From Actinomycetales bacterium (GTDB lineage: Bacteria > Actinomycetota > Actinomycetes > Actinomycetales > Beutenbergiaceae): 24,114 nt of DNA. The DNA is taken from contig JAENWO010000003.1 in NCBI GenBank assembly GCA_016649925.1, positions 1 to 24,114 on the forward strand, in the 5' to 3' direction. How positions within the stretch are numbered: position 1 is the stretch's first letter; each line of letters starts with the position of its first letter. The translations under genes were made by a program, and so were the position numbers. Positions 14,614 to 22,170 of this stretch are shown here, piece by piece. Under the pieces are notes generated by a model that saw nothing but the letters and a program-made list of their open reading frames with translations, searched no databases and had not been told where the DNA came from.

Positions 14614-15665
14614 GTCGACGGCGCGGCGTCGGTCCCGAGCCCGAGTGCCGCCGCGATCGCCGGAAGCATGCGCGGGTCGGTCTGGATGATCAGCGTCGTC
14701 ACGACCGTCGACTCCCACGCCACGAGTTGCTCGGCCAGAGCCGCCGGCGGCCCGACGAGCGCGACGTCGAGCACGAGCTCGGTCGGGACCGCCGCGGCTG
14801 CACCGGCGCGGTCGCCCGCTGCGTAGAGGGCCTGGATCTGGGCGCACTCGGCCTGATAGCCGAGCCGCTCGATCGCCGCGCGGTGGAAGTTGGTGGTGGC
14901 CGAACCCATCCCACCGATGTACAGCGCGAGGTGAGGACGAACGCCGTCGGCCGCTGTTTCCACATCGGGACCGATGACCACCGGGACCGCCGCGCTCACC
15001 TCGAACGCCGACGACGGCGTCAGCTCGCCCGAGCGGGCGGCGAACCCGTCCTCGAGATGGCTGCGGTAGTCGGCGTCGAGCCTGGGGGAGAAGAAGGCCG
15101 GGAGCCAGCCGTCCGCGATCTCCGCGGCGAGCGCCGTGTTCTTCGGGCCCTGGGCGGCGAGGTGGATCGGCAGGTCCGCGCGGAGCGGGTGCACCGTGGA
15201 CCGCAGGGCCTTGCCCTGGTGCGTGCCGCCGTCGAGCGGCAACCGGTAATGCTCGCCGTCATAGGCGACCGGTGCGTCCCGACGCAGGACGGCGCGCACG
15301 ATGTCGATGTACTCGCGGGTCCGTGCGAGGGGCTTCGGGTAGGGCTGGCCGTACCAGCCCTCGACCACCTGCGGCCCGGACGCTCCGAGGCCGAGGATGA
15401 ACCGGCCGCCGGAGAGGTGGTCCAGGGTCAGCCCGGCCATCGCAGCCGCCGTCGGGGTTCGCGCGGACATCTGCATGATCCCGGTGCCGAGCCGCACCCT
15501 CGACGTGCCCGCCCCCCACCACGCGAGCGGGGTCAGGGCGTCCGAGCCGTACGCCTCGGCCGTCCACACCGAGTCCAGGCCGAGGGAGTCGGCGGCGGCG
15601 ACCGCCTCGGCGGCACCCGGAGGCGGACCGGCGGACCAGTAACCCGTGTGGAACCCGAATCTCAT
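14610..15665 (-). CDS. LLM-class F420-dependent oxidoreductase
   Basis: A cytosolic flavin-type oxidoreductase (351 residues) with the luciferase-like TIM-barrel fold; in actinobacteria this class mostly uses coenzyme F420. Recognisable segments are the first strand MRFGFHTGYW, the DSLGLDSVWTAEAYGSDA stretch (residues about 26-43), the RVRLGTGIMQMSARTPTAAAMA region that shapes the cofactor site, LSGGRFILGLGASGPQVVEGWYG (about 84-106), and PIHLAAQGPKNTALAAEIADG near the middle. The substrate is unknown. The start ATG at 15665 has AGAGGA 7 bp upstream. It is divergent from a small + strand frame, and the phosphotransferase pseudogene begins on its stop codon. F420 dependence is inferred from family and host; FMN use is possible. 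Confidence 0.87.
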   Translation of the reverse strand: MRFGFHTGYWSAGPPPGAAEAVAAADSLGLDSVWTAEAYGSDALTPLAWWGAGTSRVRLGTGIMQMSARTPTAAAMAGLTLDHLSGGRFILGLGASGPQVVEGWYGQPYPKPLARTREYIDIVRAVLRRDAPVAYDGEHYRLPLDGGTHQGKALRSTVHPLRADLPIHLAAQGPKNTALAAEIADGWLPAFFSPRLDADYRSHLEDGFAARSGELTPSSAFEVSAAVPVVIGPDVETAADGVRPHLALYIGGMGSATTNFHRAAIERLGYQAECAQIQALYAAGDRAGAAAAVPTELVLDVALVGPPAALAEQLVAWESTVVTTLIIQTDPRMLPAIAAALGLGTDAAPST

Positions 15666-15740
15666 GACGGCATCCTCTCGCGACGACCACCGATGGTGAA
15701 CCCTCCGGCGCCGAGCCGTTCGCCGGATAGGCTGGCGGCC

Positions 15741-16070
15741 GTGCTGATGAGCCACGCGGCGGTGGGCGAGGCCGTGGAGGTGCTCGGGCAGCGCGACGAC
15801 ATCCCCGAGGTGCTTCGCCGAGTCGGTGTCATCCTGCGCGCCAGCCGACGGGAGGGCACTCACGAAGCGTTCGCCGAGGGCGGGCGCGGGCGGGGCGGTT
15901 CCCGTCGCCAGGAACTGGCCTGCTCTCGTGCGCTGGGGTGGTGCCGCCGGTGTGTACCCGCCGGTGTGTACCCGCCGGTGCGTACCCGCCGGTGCGTACC
16001 CGCCGGTGCGTACCCGCCGGAGTGGGTGGTGGAGACCCCGCCGAGGCGTCCGCCCGAATCCTCGAGGTGA
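15741..16070 (+). CDS. Unknown small protein with 14-bp repeat, possibly phase-variable
   Basis: I do not recognise this family. GTG 15741 begins MLMSHAAVGEAVEVLGQRDD, with codon use like a real gene for about 65 codons. The frame then enters five 14-bp repeats (coding for RRCVPAGVYPPVRT-like peptide) and ends at 16070. A second gene-like segment in another frame, EKILEDARAWLLEHLSW, continues to a stop at 16222. Because 14 is not a multiple of 3, losing one unit (or gaining two) would join the two parts into one protein of about 155 residues. TAGGCT at 15728-15733 with 7 bp to the GTG fits a leaderless start. It could instead be a decayed gene. Confidence 0.35.
   Translation: MLMSHAAVGEAVEVLGQRDDIPEVLRRVGVILRASRREGTHEAFAEGGRGRGGSRRQELACSRALGWCRRCVPAGVYPPVRTRRCVPAGAYPPEWVVETPPRRPPESSR
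15944..16020. repeat. Tandem 14-bp repeat, five and a half copies
   Basis: Five full units occupy 15944-16013: units 1 and 2 read CCGCCGGTGTGTAC, units 3 to 5 read CCGCCGGTGCGTAC. A 7-bp partial copy (CCGCCGG) ends the array at 16020. The near identity of the units suggests recent expansion by replication slippage. It lies inside a possible coding frame. Confidence 0.95.
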
Positions 16071-16222
16071 CGAGCTCGCCGGCGCGTGAGAAGATCCTCG
16101 AGGACGCGCGCGCGTGGCTGCTGGAGCATCTCTCGTGGCGCGCGCAGCGGCCACGGTTCGACGCCGTCGTGCGCCGCGGCGTGGACCCGGACTCGCCCGC
16201 CGAAACAACCACCGCACCGTGA
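16071..16222 (+). pseudogene. Downstream out-of-frame part of the repeat-containing gene
   Basis: This segment has GC-rich third positions and reads ILEVTSSPAREKILEDARA, WLLEHLSWRAQRPRFDAVV and a short tail to the stop at 16220-16222. It has no good start of its own: the frame opens at 15938 just ahead of the repeats. It is best explained as the 3' part of the gene starting at 15741, displaced from it by repeat copy number. No family is recognised. Confidence 0.3.
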
Positions 16223-16276
16223 GACCCCGACCTCGCGAGCACCGGACTCCTGTCCACGGCACGCGGGGCCGCCGGC

Positions 16277-17200
16277 TCAGCCCAGCTGTGGGACCACCTC
16301 GCGGGCGACCAGGTCGAGGTGGTCGAGATCCTGAAGGTCGAGCACCTGGAGGTAGAGGCGTTCGGCGCCTGTCTCGCGCAGGAAGCCGATCCGGTCGACC
16401 ACCTCGGGGACGGTGCCGGCGATGCCGTGCTCGCGAAGCTCGGCAGGCTCGCGACCGATGGCGCCGGCCCGGCGGGTGTACTCGGCCTCGTCCGCACCGA
16501 CGCAGAGGACGTGGGCGGCGGAGTACGTGAGGGAGTCGGCATCGCGGCCGATGTCCTCGCAGGCGGAGCGGACGCGCGCGAACGCGGACGCGATCGAGCC
16601 GAGCTCCGCGAAGCCGAGGTTGAACTCCGAGGCGAACCGGGCTGCGAGGGCGGGTGTCCGCTTCTTGCCGTGGCCGCCGATGATCACCGGGACGGGGGTC
16701 TGGACCGGCTTGGGCAGCGCGGGGGAGTTCGTCAGCCGGTAGTGCTCACCGGTGAAGGAGTAGCTCTCGCCGACCGGGGTGCCCCAGAGGCCGGTGATGA
16801 TCTCGAGCTGCTCTTCGAGGATGCCGAACCGCTTGTCCGGGAACGGGATGCCGTACGCGGCGTGTTCCTCAGCGAGCCAGCCGGACCCGAGGCCGAGCTC
16901 GGCCCGACCACCGGACATCTGGTCCACCTGCGCCACCTGGATCGCCAGGATGCCGGGGTGGCGGAACGTCGCGGAGGACACCAAGGTCCCGAGCTTGATC
17001 CGGGAGGTCTCGCGGGCGAGCCCGGCCAGGGTGGTCCAGGCGTCCGTGGGACCGGGCAGGCCGTCGCCGTCGCCCATCACCAGGTAGTGGTCGGAGCGGA
17101 AGAACGCGTCGAAGCCCAGGGTCTCGGTGGCGCGGGCGACGGCGAGGAGGTCGTCGTAGGTGGCGCCCTGCTGGGGTTCGGTGAAGATTCGTAGCTGCAT
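16277..17200 (-). CDS. LLM-class F420-dependent oxidoreductase (second)
   Basis: A second luciferase-like oxidoreductase (307 residues), from a different subgroup than the one at 14610-15665. It begins MQLRIFTEPQQGATYDDLLA, then ARATETLGFDAFFRSDHY (about 21-38), the SRIKLGTLVSSATFRHPGIL cofactor-site segment, MSGGRAELGLGSGWLAEEH (about 103-121) and VPVIIGGHGKKRTPALAARF. Such proteins reduce or oxidise small molecules with F420H2 or flavin; the substrate is unknown. The start ATG at 17200 is preceded by CAGGAT with a 6-bp gap, readable as a -10 for a leaderless message or as a weak AGGA ribosome site. It is divergent from the PAP2 gene across 65 bp with a symmetric inverted repeat. Confidence 0.88.
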   Translation of the reverse strand: MQLRIFTEPQQGATYDDLLAVARATETLGFDAFFRSDHYLVMGDGDGLPGPTDAWTTLAGLARETSRIKLGTLVSSATFRHPGILAIQVAQVDQMSGGRAELGLGSGWLAEEHAAYGIPFPDKRFGILEEQLEIITGLWGTPVGESYSFTGEHYRLTNSPALPKPVQTPVPVIIGGHGKKRTPALAARFASEFNLGFAELGSIASAFARVRSACEDIGRDADSLTYSAAHVLCVGADEAEYTRRAGAIGREPAELREHGIAGTVPEVVDRIGFLRETGAERLYLQVLDLQDLDHLDLVAREVVPQLG

Positions 17201-17204
17201 GGCT

Positions 17205-17261
17205 TCATCCTGCCACGACGGCCCGCGGTGCAGCGCGGCGCAGGATCGGCTGGCAGGATGA
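17205..17261. promoter_or_regulatory. Symmetric divergent promoter region
   Basis: TCATCCTGCCA at 17205-17215 and TGGCAGGATGA at 17251-17261 form a perfect 11-bp inverted repeat. Each arm ends 4 bp from the start codon of one of the two divergent genes. On each side the arm supplies CAGGAT with exactly 6 bp to the ATG. This could be two mirrored leaderless promoters, two ribosome sites, or a shared operator. Confidence 0.5.
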
Positions 17262-17265
17262 CCCG

Positions 17266-17952
17266 ATGCGCGCCGAACCTGCCGAACCCGTCGACCGTGC
17301 GGCCCGCCGCTCGCCGGTGCTGCTCGTGGCAAGCCTGCTGATGATCGGCCTGAGTGTCCTCGGCGGTTTCGTGCTGCGGCAGGACCCGGCTGCCCCGCCG
17401 TGGCAGGGCATCGACGACGCCTGGCACGACCTCGTGCGGGACCCCTTCCCCACCGAGCACAGCATCCTGGACACGATCGCCATCGCGCTCAACAACTTCG
17501 AGGCCCTCCCGGGGTACCTGCTCTTCGCGGCCCTGCTCGTGAGCATGCTCCTCGTGCGGTGCTGGGCCACCGCCGGGTACCTCGTGGCCGTCGCGACGGT
17601 CGGGATCGGCGCCTCCCAGCTGCTCAAGGTCTGGGTGGACCGGCCGCGACCCCCGGACGGGCTCGTGCAGCAGGTCACGGCGGCCTACCCCTCGGGCCAC
17701 AGCACGCTCACGGCCTGCTTCATCGTGCTCGTCGCGGCTGTCCTCTCCCCGCGGGCGCGGCGGCGGTGGTGGTGGCCGGTCGGGATCCTGCTCCTCGCCG
17801 CGATGATGGCCAGCCGCGCCTACCTCTCGGTGCACTGGCTCTCCGACACCATCGGAGGCGCCCTGCTCGGGCTCGGTTGCGCGATCCTGCTGTGGTGGGC
17901 GATGGGGCCGAGCTTGGCGAACGAACGACGTCGTCGGATCGCGGAGCGGTAG
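17266..17952 (+). CDS. PAP2-superfamily membrane phosphatase
   Basis: A 228-residue integral membrane protein that likely removes phosphate from a lipid such as undecaprenyl pyrophosphate or phosphatidic acid, with its active site on the outer face. The three PAP2 motifs are complete: K121-VWVDRP-RP (residues 121-129), P142-S-G-H145, and S183-R-x5-H190-x3-D194. About five to six hydrophobic segments are visible (for example residues 18-37, 83-98, 102-118, 150-160, 170-182, 195-210). The start ATG at 17266 has AGGATGA 5-10 bp upstream, which may be a Shine-Dalgarno sequence or a -10 element. It is divergent from the oxidoreductase gene. The substrate is not determined by the sequence. Confidence 0.9.
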   Translation: MRAEPAEPVDRAARRSPVLLVASLLMIGLSVLGGFVLRQDPAAPPWQGIDDAWHDLVRDPFPTEHSILDTIAIALNNFEALPGYLLFAALLVSMLLVRCWATAGYLVAVATVGIGASQLLKVWVDRPRPPDGLVQQVTAAYPSGHSTLTACFIVLVAAVLSPRARRRWWWPVGILLLAAMMASRAYLSVHWLSDTIGGALLGLGCAILLWWAMGPSLANERRRRIAER

Positions 17953-17972
17953 ATCGGCGTTCGGGCATGGAA

Positions 17973-18165
17973 CGAGCCCGTGGGCCCCGACGTTCGTCGG
18001 GATGCCGCACTGGACGACGGTGCGGCCCCACGGGCTCGCGGTGACTGCCGGGGTCTCGCCAGCGCCGCAGCGCTCGAGACGGACAGACCGTCCTACTTCT
18101 GACGGGCGACTAGCGGACAGTCACCTCACGCGTCCTCAAAGAATGCACTTTCGGACCACCTCCTC
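17973..18165 (-). ncRNA. Structured leader-like element with a 12-codon reading frame
   Basis: The region folds extensively. A 12-bp stem (17973-17984 with 18027-18038) encloses two hairpins (17986-18001 and 18004-18026) as a three-way junction. A further 8-bp stem (18040-18047 with 18118-18125) encloses the hairpins 18053-18080 and 18081-18093. On the minus strand GAGGAGGT at 18165-18158 precedes GTG 18148, which opens VHSLRTREVTVR and stops at TAG 18110. This reading frame overlaps one arm of the 8-bp stem, as in ribosome-controlled attenuators. No gene follows on the minus strand: the transcript would run antisense into the PAP2 3' end. The plus strand could also form these stems, as a PAP2 3' structure. 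The strand and function are inference. Confidence 0.4.
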
Positions 18166-18313
18166 TCTCATGTCCCTCCACCGTACGACGTGGACGTGCG
18201 GTGCGCCAGAGGATTCTTCGACGGCCCGACGGTCTCGCCCGGGTTCGTCATTCGCGCACCGGCCAGCCGTATTTCCCGTGCCGAACCGGCCGGCGGCTCC
18301 TACGCTCCACACC

Positions 18314-18726
18314 ATGACGGCACCGGAGGTCCGCCTGCACCACCTCGACCTGGCGGTGCTTCGTGCGCTGGACGCCGGTGACCTGGTGACCGCGGGTGCC
18401 ACAGCGGGCCTCGCCATTCCCGCCGACTTTGCGCGTCAGGGCGGGATGTGGGGGATGTTCGCCGAGCGCGTGGCCAGCAACCCGCGCGACGGCGACCGGA
18501 CGGTTACCACCGTCGTCGCCGAGGACGCCACCGTCGTCGCCAGGACGCCACCGTCGTCGGGCACGCGGGGTTCCACGCGGCGCCGGACGCACGCGGCATG
18601 GTGGAGGTCGGCCACCCGACGCTGCACGAGCACCGGTGCCGTGGCTTCGCGCGCGGCGCGGTCGTCGCGCTGCTCGAACGCTGCCGGCGCGAGCCGCAGG
18701 GGCCCGCGCGGGCCAGCGAGGGCTGA
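18314..18726 (+). pseudogene. GNAT N-acetyltransferase, broken by a 20-bp duplication
   Basis: The 5' frame reads MTAPEVRLHHLDLAVLRALD through MFAERVASNP and VVAEDATVV, and a second frame continues as VVGHAGFHAAPDARGMVEVG, HPTLHEHRCRGFARGAVVAL and LLERCRREPQ, a GNAT acetyltransferase with the RxxGxA-type acetyl-CoA loop (RCRGFA). The frames are split by a direct repeat, AGGACGCCACCGTCGTCG at 18522-18539 and 18542-18559 (period 20). Removing one unit restores a single frame. The C-terminal third is also lost, since the frame stops at 18726 soon after the cofactor helix. The start ATG at 18314 has TACGCT at 18301-18306 with a 7-bp gap, a leaderless pattern. The original substrate is unknown. 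Confidence 0.7.
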
Positions 18727-18849
18727 GTCCACGGCGGGGAGCATCGCGCATCGCGGGGCACGAAGTTGTTGTCCGGAAGGGCCGTCAGAGCAGGTGGAGG
18801 CGACTCCCAGTGACATGTTCGTGGCGCACGATGGAGCAGGGGCTGGTCC

Positions 18850-19003
18850 TGGTCCGGTCATGGTGGTGAGAATGGCTGCTAGCCCGCCGATCGCGAACCG
18901 CGACGCGATCAGGCCGGGCGGGTGATGGTCATCTTCGTCAGCTCGAACGCGGCGCCCCAGAGGAATGCGACGAGGACGAGGGCGAGGAGCGCCGGCGCCG
19001 GCG
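18850..19003 (-). pseudogene. Relic of an EamA/DMT-type transporter
   Basis: Just past the EF-G-like gene the minus strand reads ALLALVLVAFLWGAAFELTK, then MTITRPA and a TGA at about 18923. After the stop another frame reads LIASRFAIGGLAAIL. LVAFLWGxxF followed by a xRFAIxxLxxIL segment is the typical first and second helix of EamA drug/metabolite transporters. No start codon or later helices remain. It is a short fragment, so the family call rests on about 40 residues. The rest of 18727-18849 shows nothing recognisable. Confidence 0.4.
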
Positions 19004-19006
19004 CCC

Positions 19007-21070
19007 TCAACGCTGCGCGCTCGCGGCCACGAGATGGTCGGGCAACACGTCGTAATGGTCGTGCGCGGTCGAAAAGGACCCGCGGCCACCCGTCGACGAC
19101 CTCAGGTCGATGACATACCTCACCAGCTCCGACTCCGGCACCATGGCCTGGATCTCGTGCGTGCCGTCGGTGCGCAGCTGGGTGCCCAGGACGTGCCCGC
19201 GGCGGGCGGACAGGTCCGCGAGGACCTCACCCCGGTAGCCGTCCGGCACCGTCACCGTGAGGGCGGAGATCGGTTCGAGGACCACCGTGCCGGCCTTCGC
19301 GAGAGCCTCCTTCAGCCCGTGCGCCGCCGCCGTCCGGAATGCCATGTCGGAGGAGTCGACGGGGTGGTGCTTGCCGTCCACGCACTCCACCCGCACGTCG
19401 ACGACCGGGTGCCCGTGCAGCCCGCCCGTGCGCATCGCCTCCTCGAGACCGCGCTCGACGGCGGGCAGGTAGTTCCGGGGGATGGCCCCGCCGACGGTCT
19501 TGTCGACGAAGTGGAAGCCCGCACCGCGTGCGGCCGGGCTGACGCGCAGCCGGGTGACGGCGAACTGGCCGTGACCACCGGACTGCTTCTTCGCCTTGCC
19601 CTCGACCTCGACGGCGCCGGCGATCGTCTCCCGGTAGGCGACGCGTACGTCCTCGGTGCCGGCCTCGACGCCGAACTTGCGCGCCATCCGCTCGAGCGCC
19701 ACGGCCACGTGCGTTTCCCCGGACCCGCGCAGCAGCACCTGAGAAGTCTCGTTGTCCTGGACGACGGCGAGGGCCGGGTCCTCCGCGCACAGGCGCCGCA
19801 GCGCATCGGGCAGCCGGTCCTCGTCGGACGGCGTGAGCGGGCGCAAGGCGATCGTGAACGCCGGGGGCCCGGCGACGGCGTCGGGCAGGAGCACGGGACG
19901 GCCCGGGAGTGCGAGCAGGGTCCGGGTGGCAGAGCCGACGAGCTTGGCGACGGCCGCGATGTCCCCCGCGGGGAGACTGCGGGCCGGCAGGTGCTCCTTG
20001 CCCCGGATGCGGAAGAGCCCGCGCAGGCGCTCCTCGGTCCCGGTGCTCGTGTTGACCAGGTGGTCGTCGGCCCCGATCGTCCCGGAGAGGACCTTGAGCA
20101 GGGAGATCTGGCCGACGAACGGGTCCGCGAGGGTGCGGAACACGTGGACGAGGGGCTCAGCGCCGGGGTCGGCGGGCACGGACGTCTCCTCGCCGCCGAC
20201 GAGGACGGTGGCCGGACGTGGCGCCGGGCCGAGCTCGCAGATCAGGTCGGCGAGAGCGTCGACGCCGATCCCGGTGATCGCGGACCCGACGAGCACTCCG
20301 GCGATCACACCGTCGGCCACCTCGTGGGCGAGGGTGCGCTCGAACTCGACGAGGCTCGGGACGTCGCCGGCGAGGTACCGCTCGAGCTGGTCGTCGTCGC
20401 CGCTGACGACCTCCTCGATCAGCTCGTCGTGCCGCTGGTGCTGCTCGTCGGCGAGGTCCTCCGGGACGGGCACGAGCTGGGAGCGGCCGGCGTCGTCGTA
20501 CTCGCGGTCGGTGTCGGCGAGGAGGTCCGCGACGCCCCGGAAGGAGTGCCGCTCCCCGAGCGGGAGCTCGAGGGCGCGCACCGAGGGACCGAACGACTCC
20601 TGCAGCTGGCTCAGGACCGCGTGGAAGTCGGCGTTCGGCTTGTCCTCCTTCGTCACGAACAACAACCTCGGCAGGCCGAGTGCTTCGCACCGCGCCCACG
20701 CGCGCTCGGTGCCGGGCTCCACGCCGTCGGCCGCGCTGACCACGAGGACCGCCAGGTCCGCGACCAGGAGCCCGGCGTCGAGCGCGAGCGTGAAGTCGTC
20801 GTGGCCGGGGGTGTCGATGAGGTTGATCCGGAACGTCCGGCCGGACACCGTCCAGTCCATCGGTGCGAGGCCGAGGGTGAGCGTGATGCCCCGCCTGGTC
20901 GATTCGGGCTCGGTGTCGCAGACGGTCGTCCCGTCTTCCACGCGACCCATCCGCCCGATCACGCCGGCGCGCTGCAGCAGGGCCTCGATCAGCGTCGTCT
21001 TGCCGGAGCCCCCGTGCCCGACGAGCGCCACGTTGCGAATGGTGTCCGTGCTCGGATCATCCATGGTCAC
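19007..21070 (-). CDS. Elongation factor G-like translational GTPase (FusA2/EF-G2 type)
   Basis: A 687-residue paralogue of elongation factor G. The G1 loop GHGGSGKT is at residues 18-25, a switch-I Thr is retained in RRGITLTLG, and G3 is DTPGHDDF. The G4 position reads TKED rather than the usual NKxD. Domains II to V follow, with PLVHVFRTLADPFVGQISLL in domain II, GSGETHVAVALERMARKFGV in domain III, HGQFAVTRLRVSP and PRNYLPAVERGLEEAMRTG in domain IV and a final domain-V part. Such EF-G2 proteins (for example Rv0120c of M. tuberculosis) have an unclear, possibly ribosome-associated, role. It starts at GTG 21070 or ATG 21064. TAGCAT at 21109-21104 is a possible -10. It is divergent from the glycosylase gene. 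Confidence 0.9.
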   Translation of the reverse strand: MTMDDPSTDTIRNVALVGHGGSGKTTLIEALLQRAGVIGRMGRVEDGTTVCDTEPESTRRGITLTLGLAPMDWTVSGRTFRINLIDTPGHDDFTLALDAGLLVADLAVLVVSAADGVEPGTERAWARCEALGLPRLLFVTKEDKPNADFHAVLSQLQESFGPSVRALELPLGERHSFRGVADLLADTDREYDDAGRSQLVPVPEDLADEQHQRHDELIEEVVSGDDDQLERYLAGDVPSLVEFERTLAHEVADGVIAGVLVGSAITGIGVDALADLICELGPAPRPATVLVGGEETSVPADPGAEPLVHVFRTLADPFVGQISLLKVLSGTIGADDHLVNTSTGTEERLRGLFRIRGKEHLPARSLPAGDIAAVAKLVGSATRTLLALPGRPVLLPDAVAGPPAFTIALRPLTPSDEDRLPDALRRLCAEDPALAVVQDNETSQVLLRGSGETHVAVALERMARKFGVEAGTEDVRVAYRETIAGAVEVEGKAKKQSGGHGQFAVTRLRVSPAARGAGFHFVDKTVGGAIPRNYLPAVERGLEEAMRTGGLHGHPVVDVRVECVDGKHHPVDSSDMAFRTAAAHGLKEALAKAGTVVLEPISALTVTVPDGYRGEVLADLSARRGHVLGTQLRTDGTHEIQAMVPESELVRYVIDLRSSTGGRGSFSTAHDHYDVLPDHLVAASAQR

Positions 21071-21207
21071 CGTCCGTTCAGTGCAGCCGATCCCAGGGCT
21101 TCGATGCTAGACCCGCTCACCGAACGAGGGCAGGACCTCCATCCCTGGTGCGGCCCCACGCTCATCGGCACGCGGCGGCGCCGAGGAGCGGGCCTCAGGC
21201 GGCTGGG

Positions 21208-21213
21208 TACCCT
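21208..21213 (+). promoter_or_regulatory. Possible -10 element for the Fpg/Nei gene
   Basis: TACCCT lies 59 bp ahead of the start codon, preceded by GGCTGGG. The sequence fits the TANNNT actinobacterial -10. No -35 hexamer was found, so this is tentative. Confidence 0.3.
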
Positions 21214-21272
21214 GCAGGGACGCCGTCGACCGCCGCCGGCGACTCCTCAGACGAAGGCCGCAGGTTTGCCCC

Positions 21273-22154
21273 ATGCCGGAAGGACACACCGTCCACGCAC
21301 TCGTCGGACGGCTCAACCGCGCCTTCGCCGGACACCCCGTGTCGGCGTCGAGCCCGCAGGGTCGGTTCGCCCAGGGCGCTGCGCTGCTCGACGGACGGGT
21401 CCTGCTGGAGGGCTCCGCGTGGGGCAAGCACCTGTTCGTCGAGCTCGACGGCGATGCGTGGCTCCACGTGCACCTCGGCCTGATCGGCTCGTTCCCCGTG
21501 GTGCCCCTTCCCGAAGGCCTGCGCGGACTGCCGGCGGCTCGTCTGCCGGTGACGGGGCAGGTCCGGCTGCGGTTGGTGGGCACCGAGCACGTCGCGGACC
21601 TGCGTGGGCCCAACCTGTGCGCGGTCGAGACGCCCGAGGAGGTGGCCGCGGTCCAGGCCCGCCTCGGTCCCGACCCGCTCCGCCCTGACGCCGACCCGGC
21701 ACCTGCCTGGGAGCGGATCCGGCGCAGCACCAGGGGCATCGGTGAGCTGGTGATGGACCAAGCGATCCTGGCCGGCGTCGGCAACGTCTACCGCTGCGAG
21801 GTCCTCTACCGGCACCGGGTGGACCCGTTCCGGCCCGGCACGCAGATCCGGCGCTCGACGTGGCAGGCGATCTGGGAGGACCTCGCGCTCCTCATGCCGC
21901 TCGGCGTCGCCTACAACCAGATCCTCACGATGGAGGACCAGGTGGCCGAGGCCGTGGACGAGGTCGAGCGCGGTATGGCGGCACCACATCCGCCGGGGCT
22001 CACCGGTGAACGGCTGGGGGCCCACTTCGAGCGCCGCTTCTACCTCTACCAGCGCGCCGGGGAGCCGTGTCGTACGTGCGGGTCGAGGATCCGCTCGATG
22101 CCCGTCGCGGGTCGCACGCTCTACTGGTGCGGCCGCTGCCAGCGGCGCGGGTAG
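21273..22154 (+). CDS. Fpg/Nei-family DNA glycosylase/AP lyase
   Basis: A base-excision-repair glycosylase (293 residues) that would remove oxidised bases and cut the abasic site. The N-terminal catalytic proline and glutamate are present (M-P2-E3-G-H), with a lysine at about position 52 (GKHLF) for DNA backbone contact. The helix-two-turn-helix region is GNVYRCEVLYRHRVDP, and the C-terminal zinc finger is C-x2-C-x16-C-x2-C (PCRTCGS ... YWCGRCQ). MPEGHT and the GKHLFVE segment fit the actinobacterial Nei (endonuclease VIII-like) branch better than Fpg, but substrate preference is inference. The start ATG at 21273 has only a weak AGG upstream. It converges with tag, with 16 bp between their stops. 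Confidence 0.9.
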   Translation: MPEGHTVHALVGRLNRAFAGHPVSASSPQGRFAQGAALLDGRVLLEGSAWGKHLFVELDGDAWLHVHLGLIGSFPVVPLPEGLRGLPAARLPVTGQVRLRLVGTEHVADLRGPNLCAVETPEEVAAVQARLGPDPLRPDADPAPAWERIRRSTRGIGELVMDQAILAGVGNVYRCEVLYRHRVDPFRPGTQIRRSTWQAIWEDLALLMPLGVAYNQILTMEDQVAEAVDEVERGMAAPHPPGLTGERLGAHFERRFYLYQRAGEPCRTCGSRIRSMPVAGRTLYWCGRCQRRG

Positions 22155-22170
22155 TGGTGGCCGGCCTCGG

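Noticed and set aside
17973..18038. Simple rho-independent terminator of the PAP2 gene.
   Set aside because: The element has two inner hairpins, no U-tract on either strand and a larger folded context, so a plain terminator does not explain it, although termination may be one effect.
18965..21688. Long + strand open frame across the EF-G-like gene.
   Set aside because: It is antisense to an intact GTPase and runs into the Fpg/Nei gene in the wrong frame.
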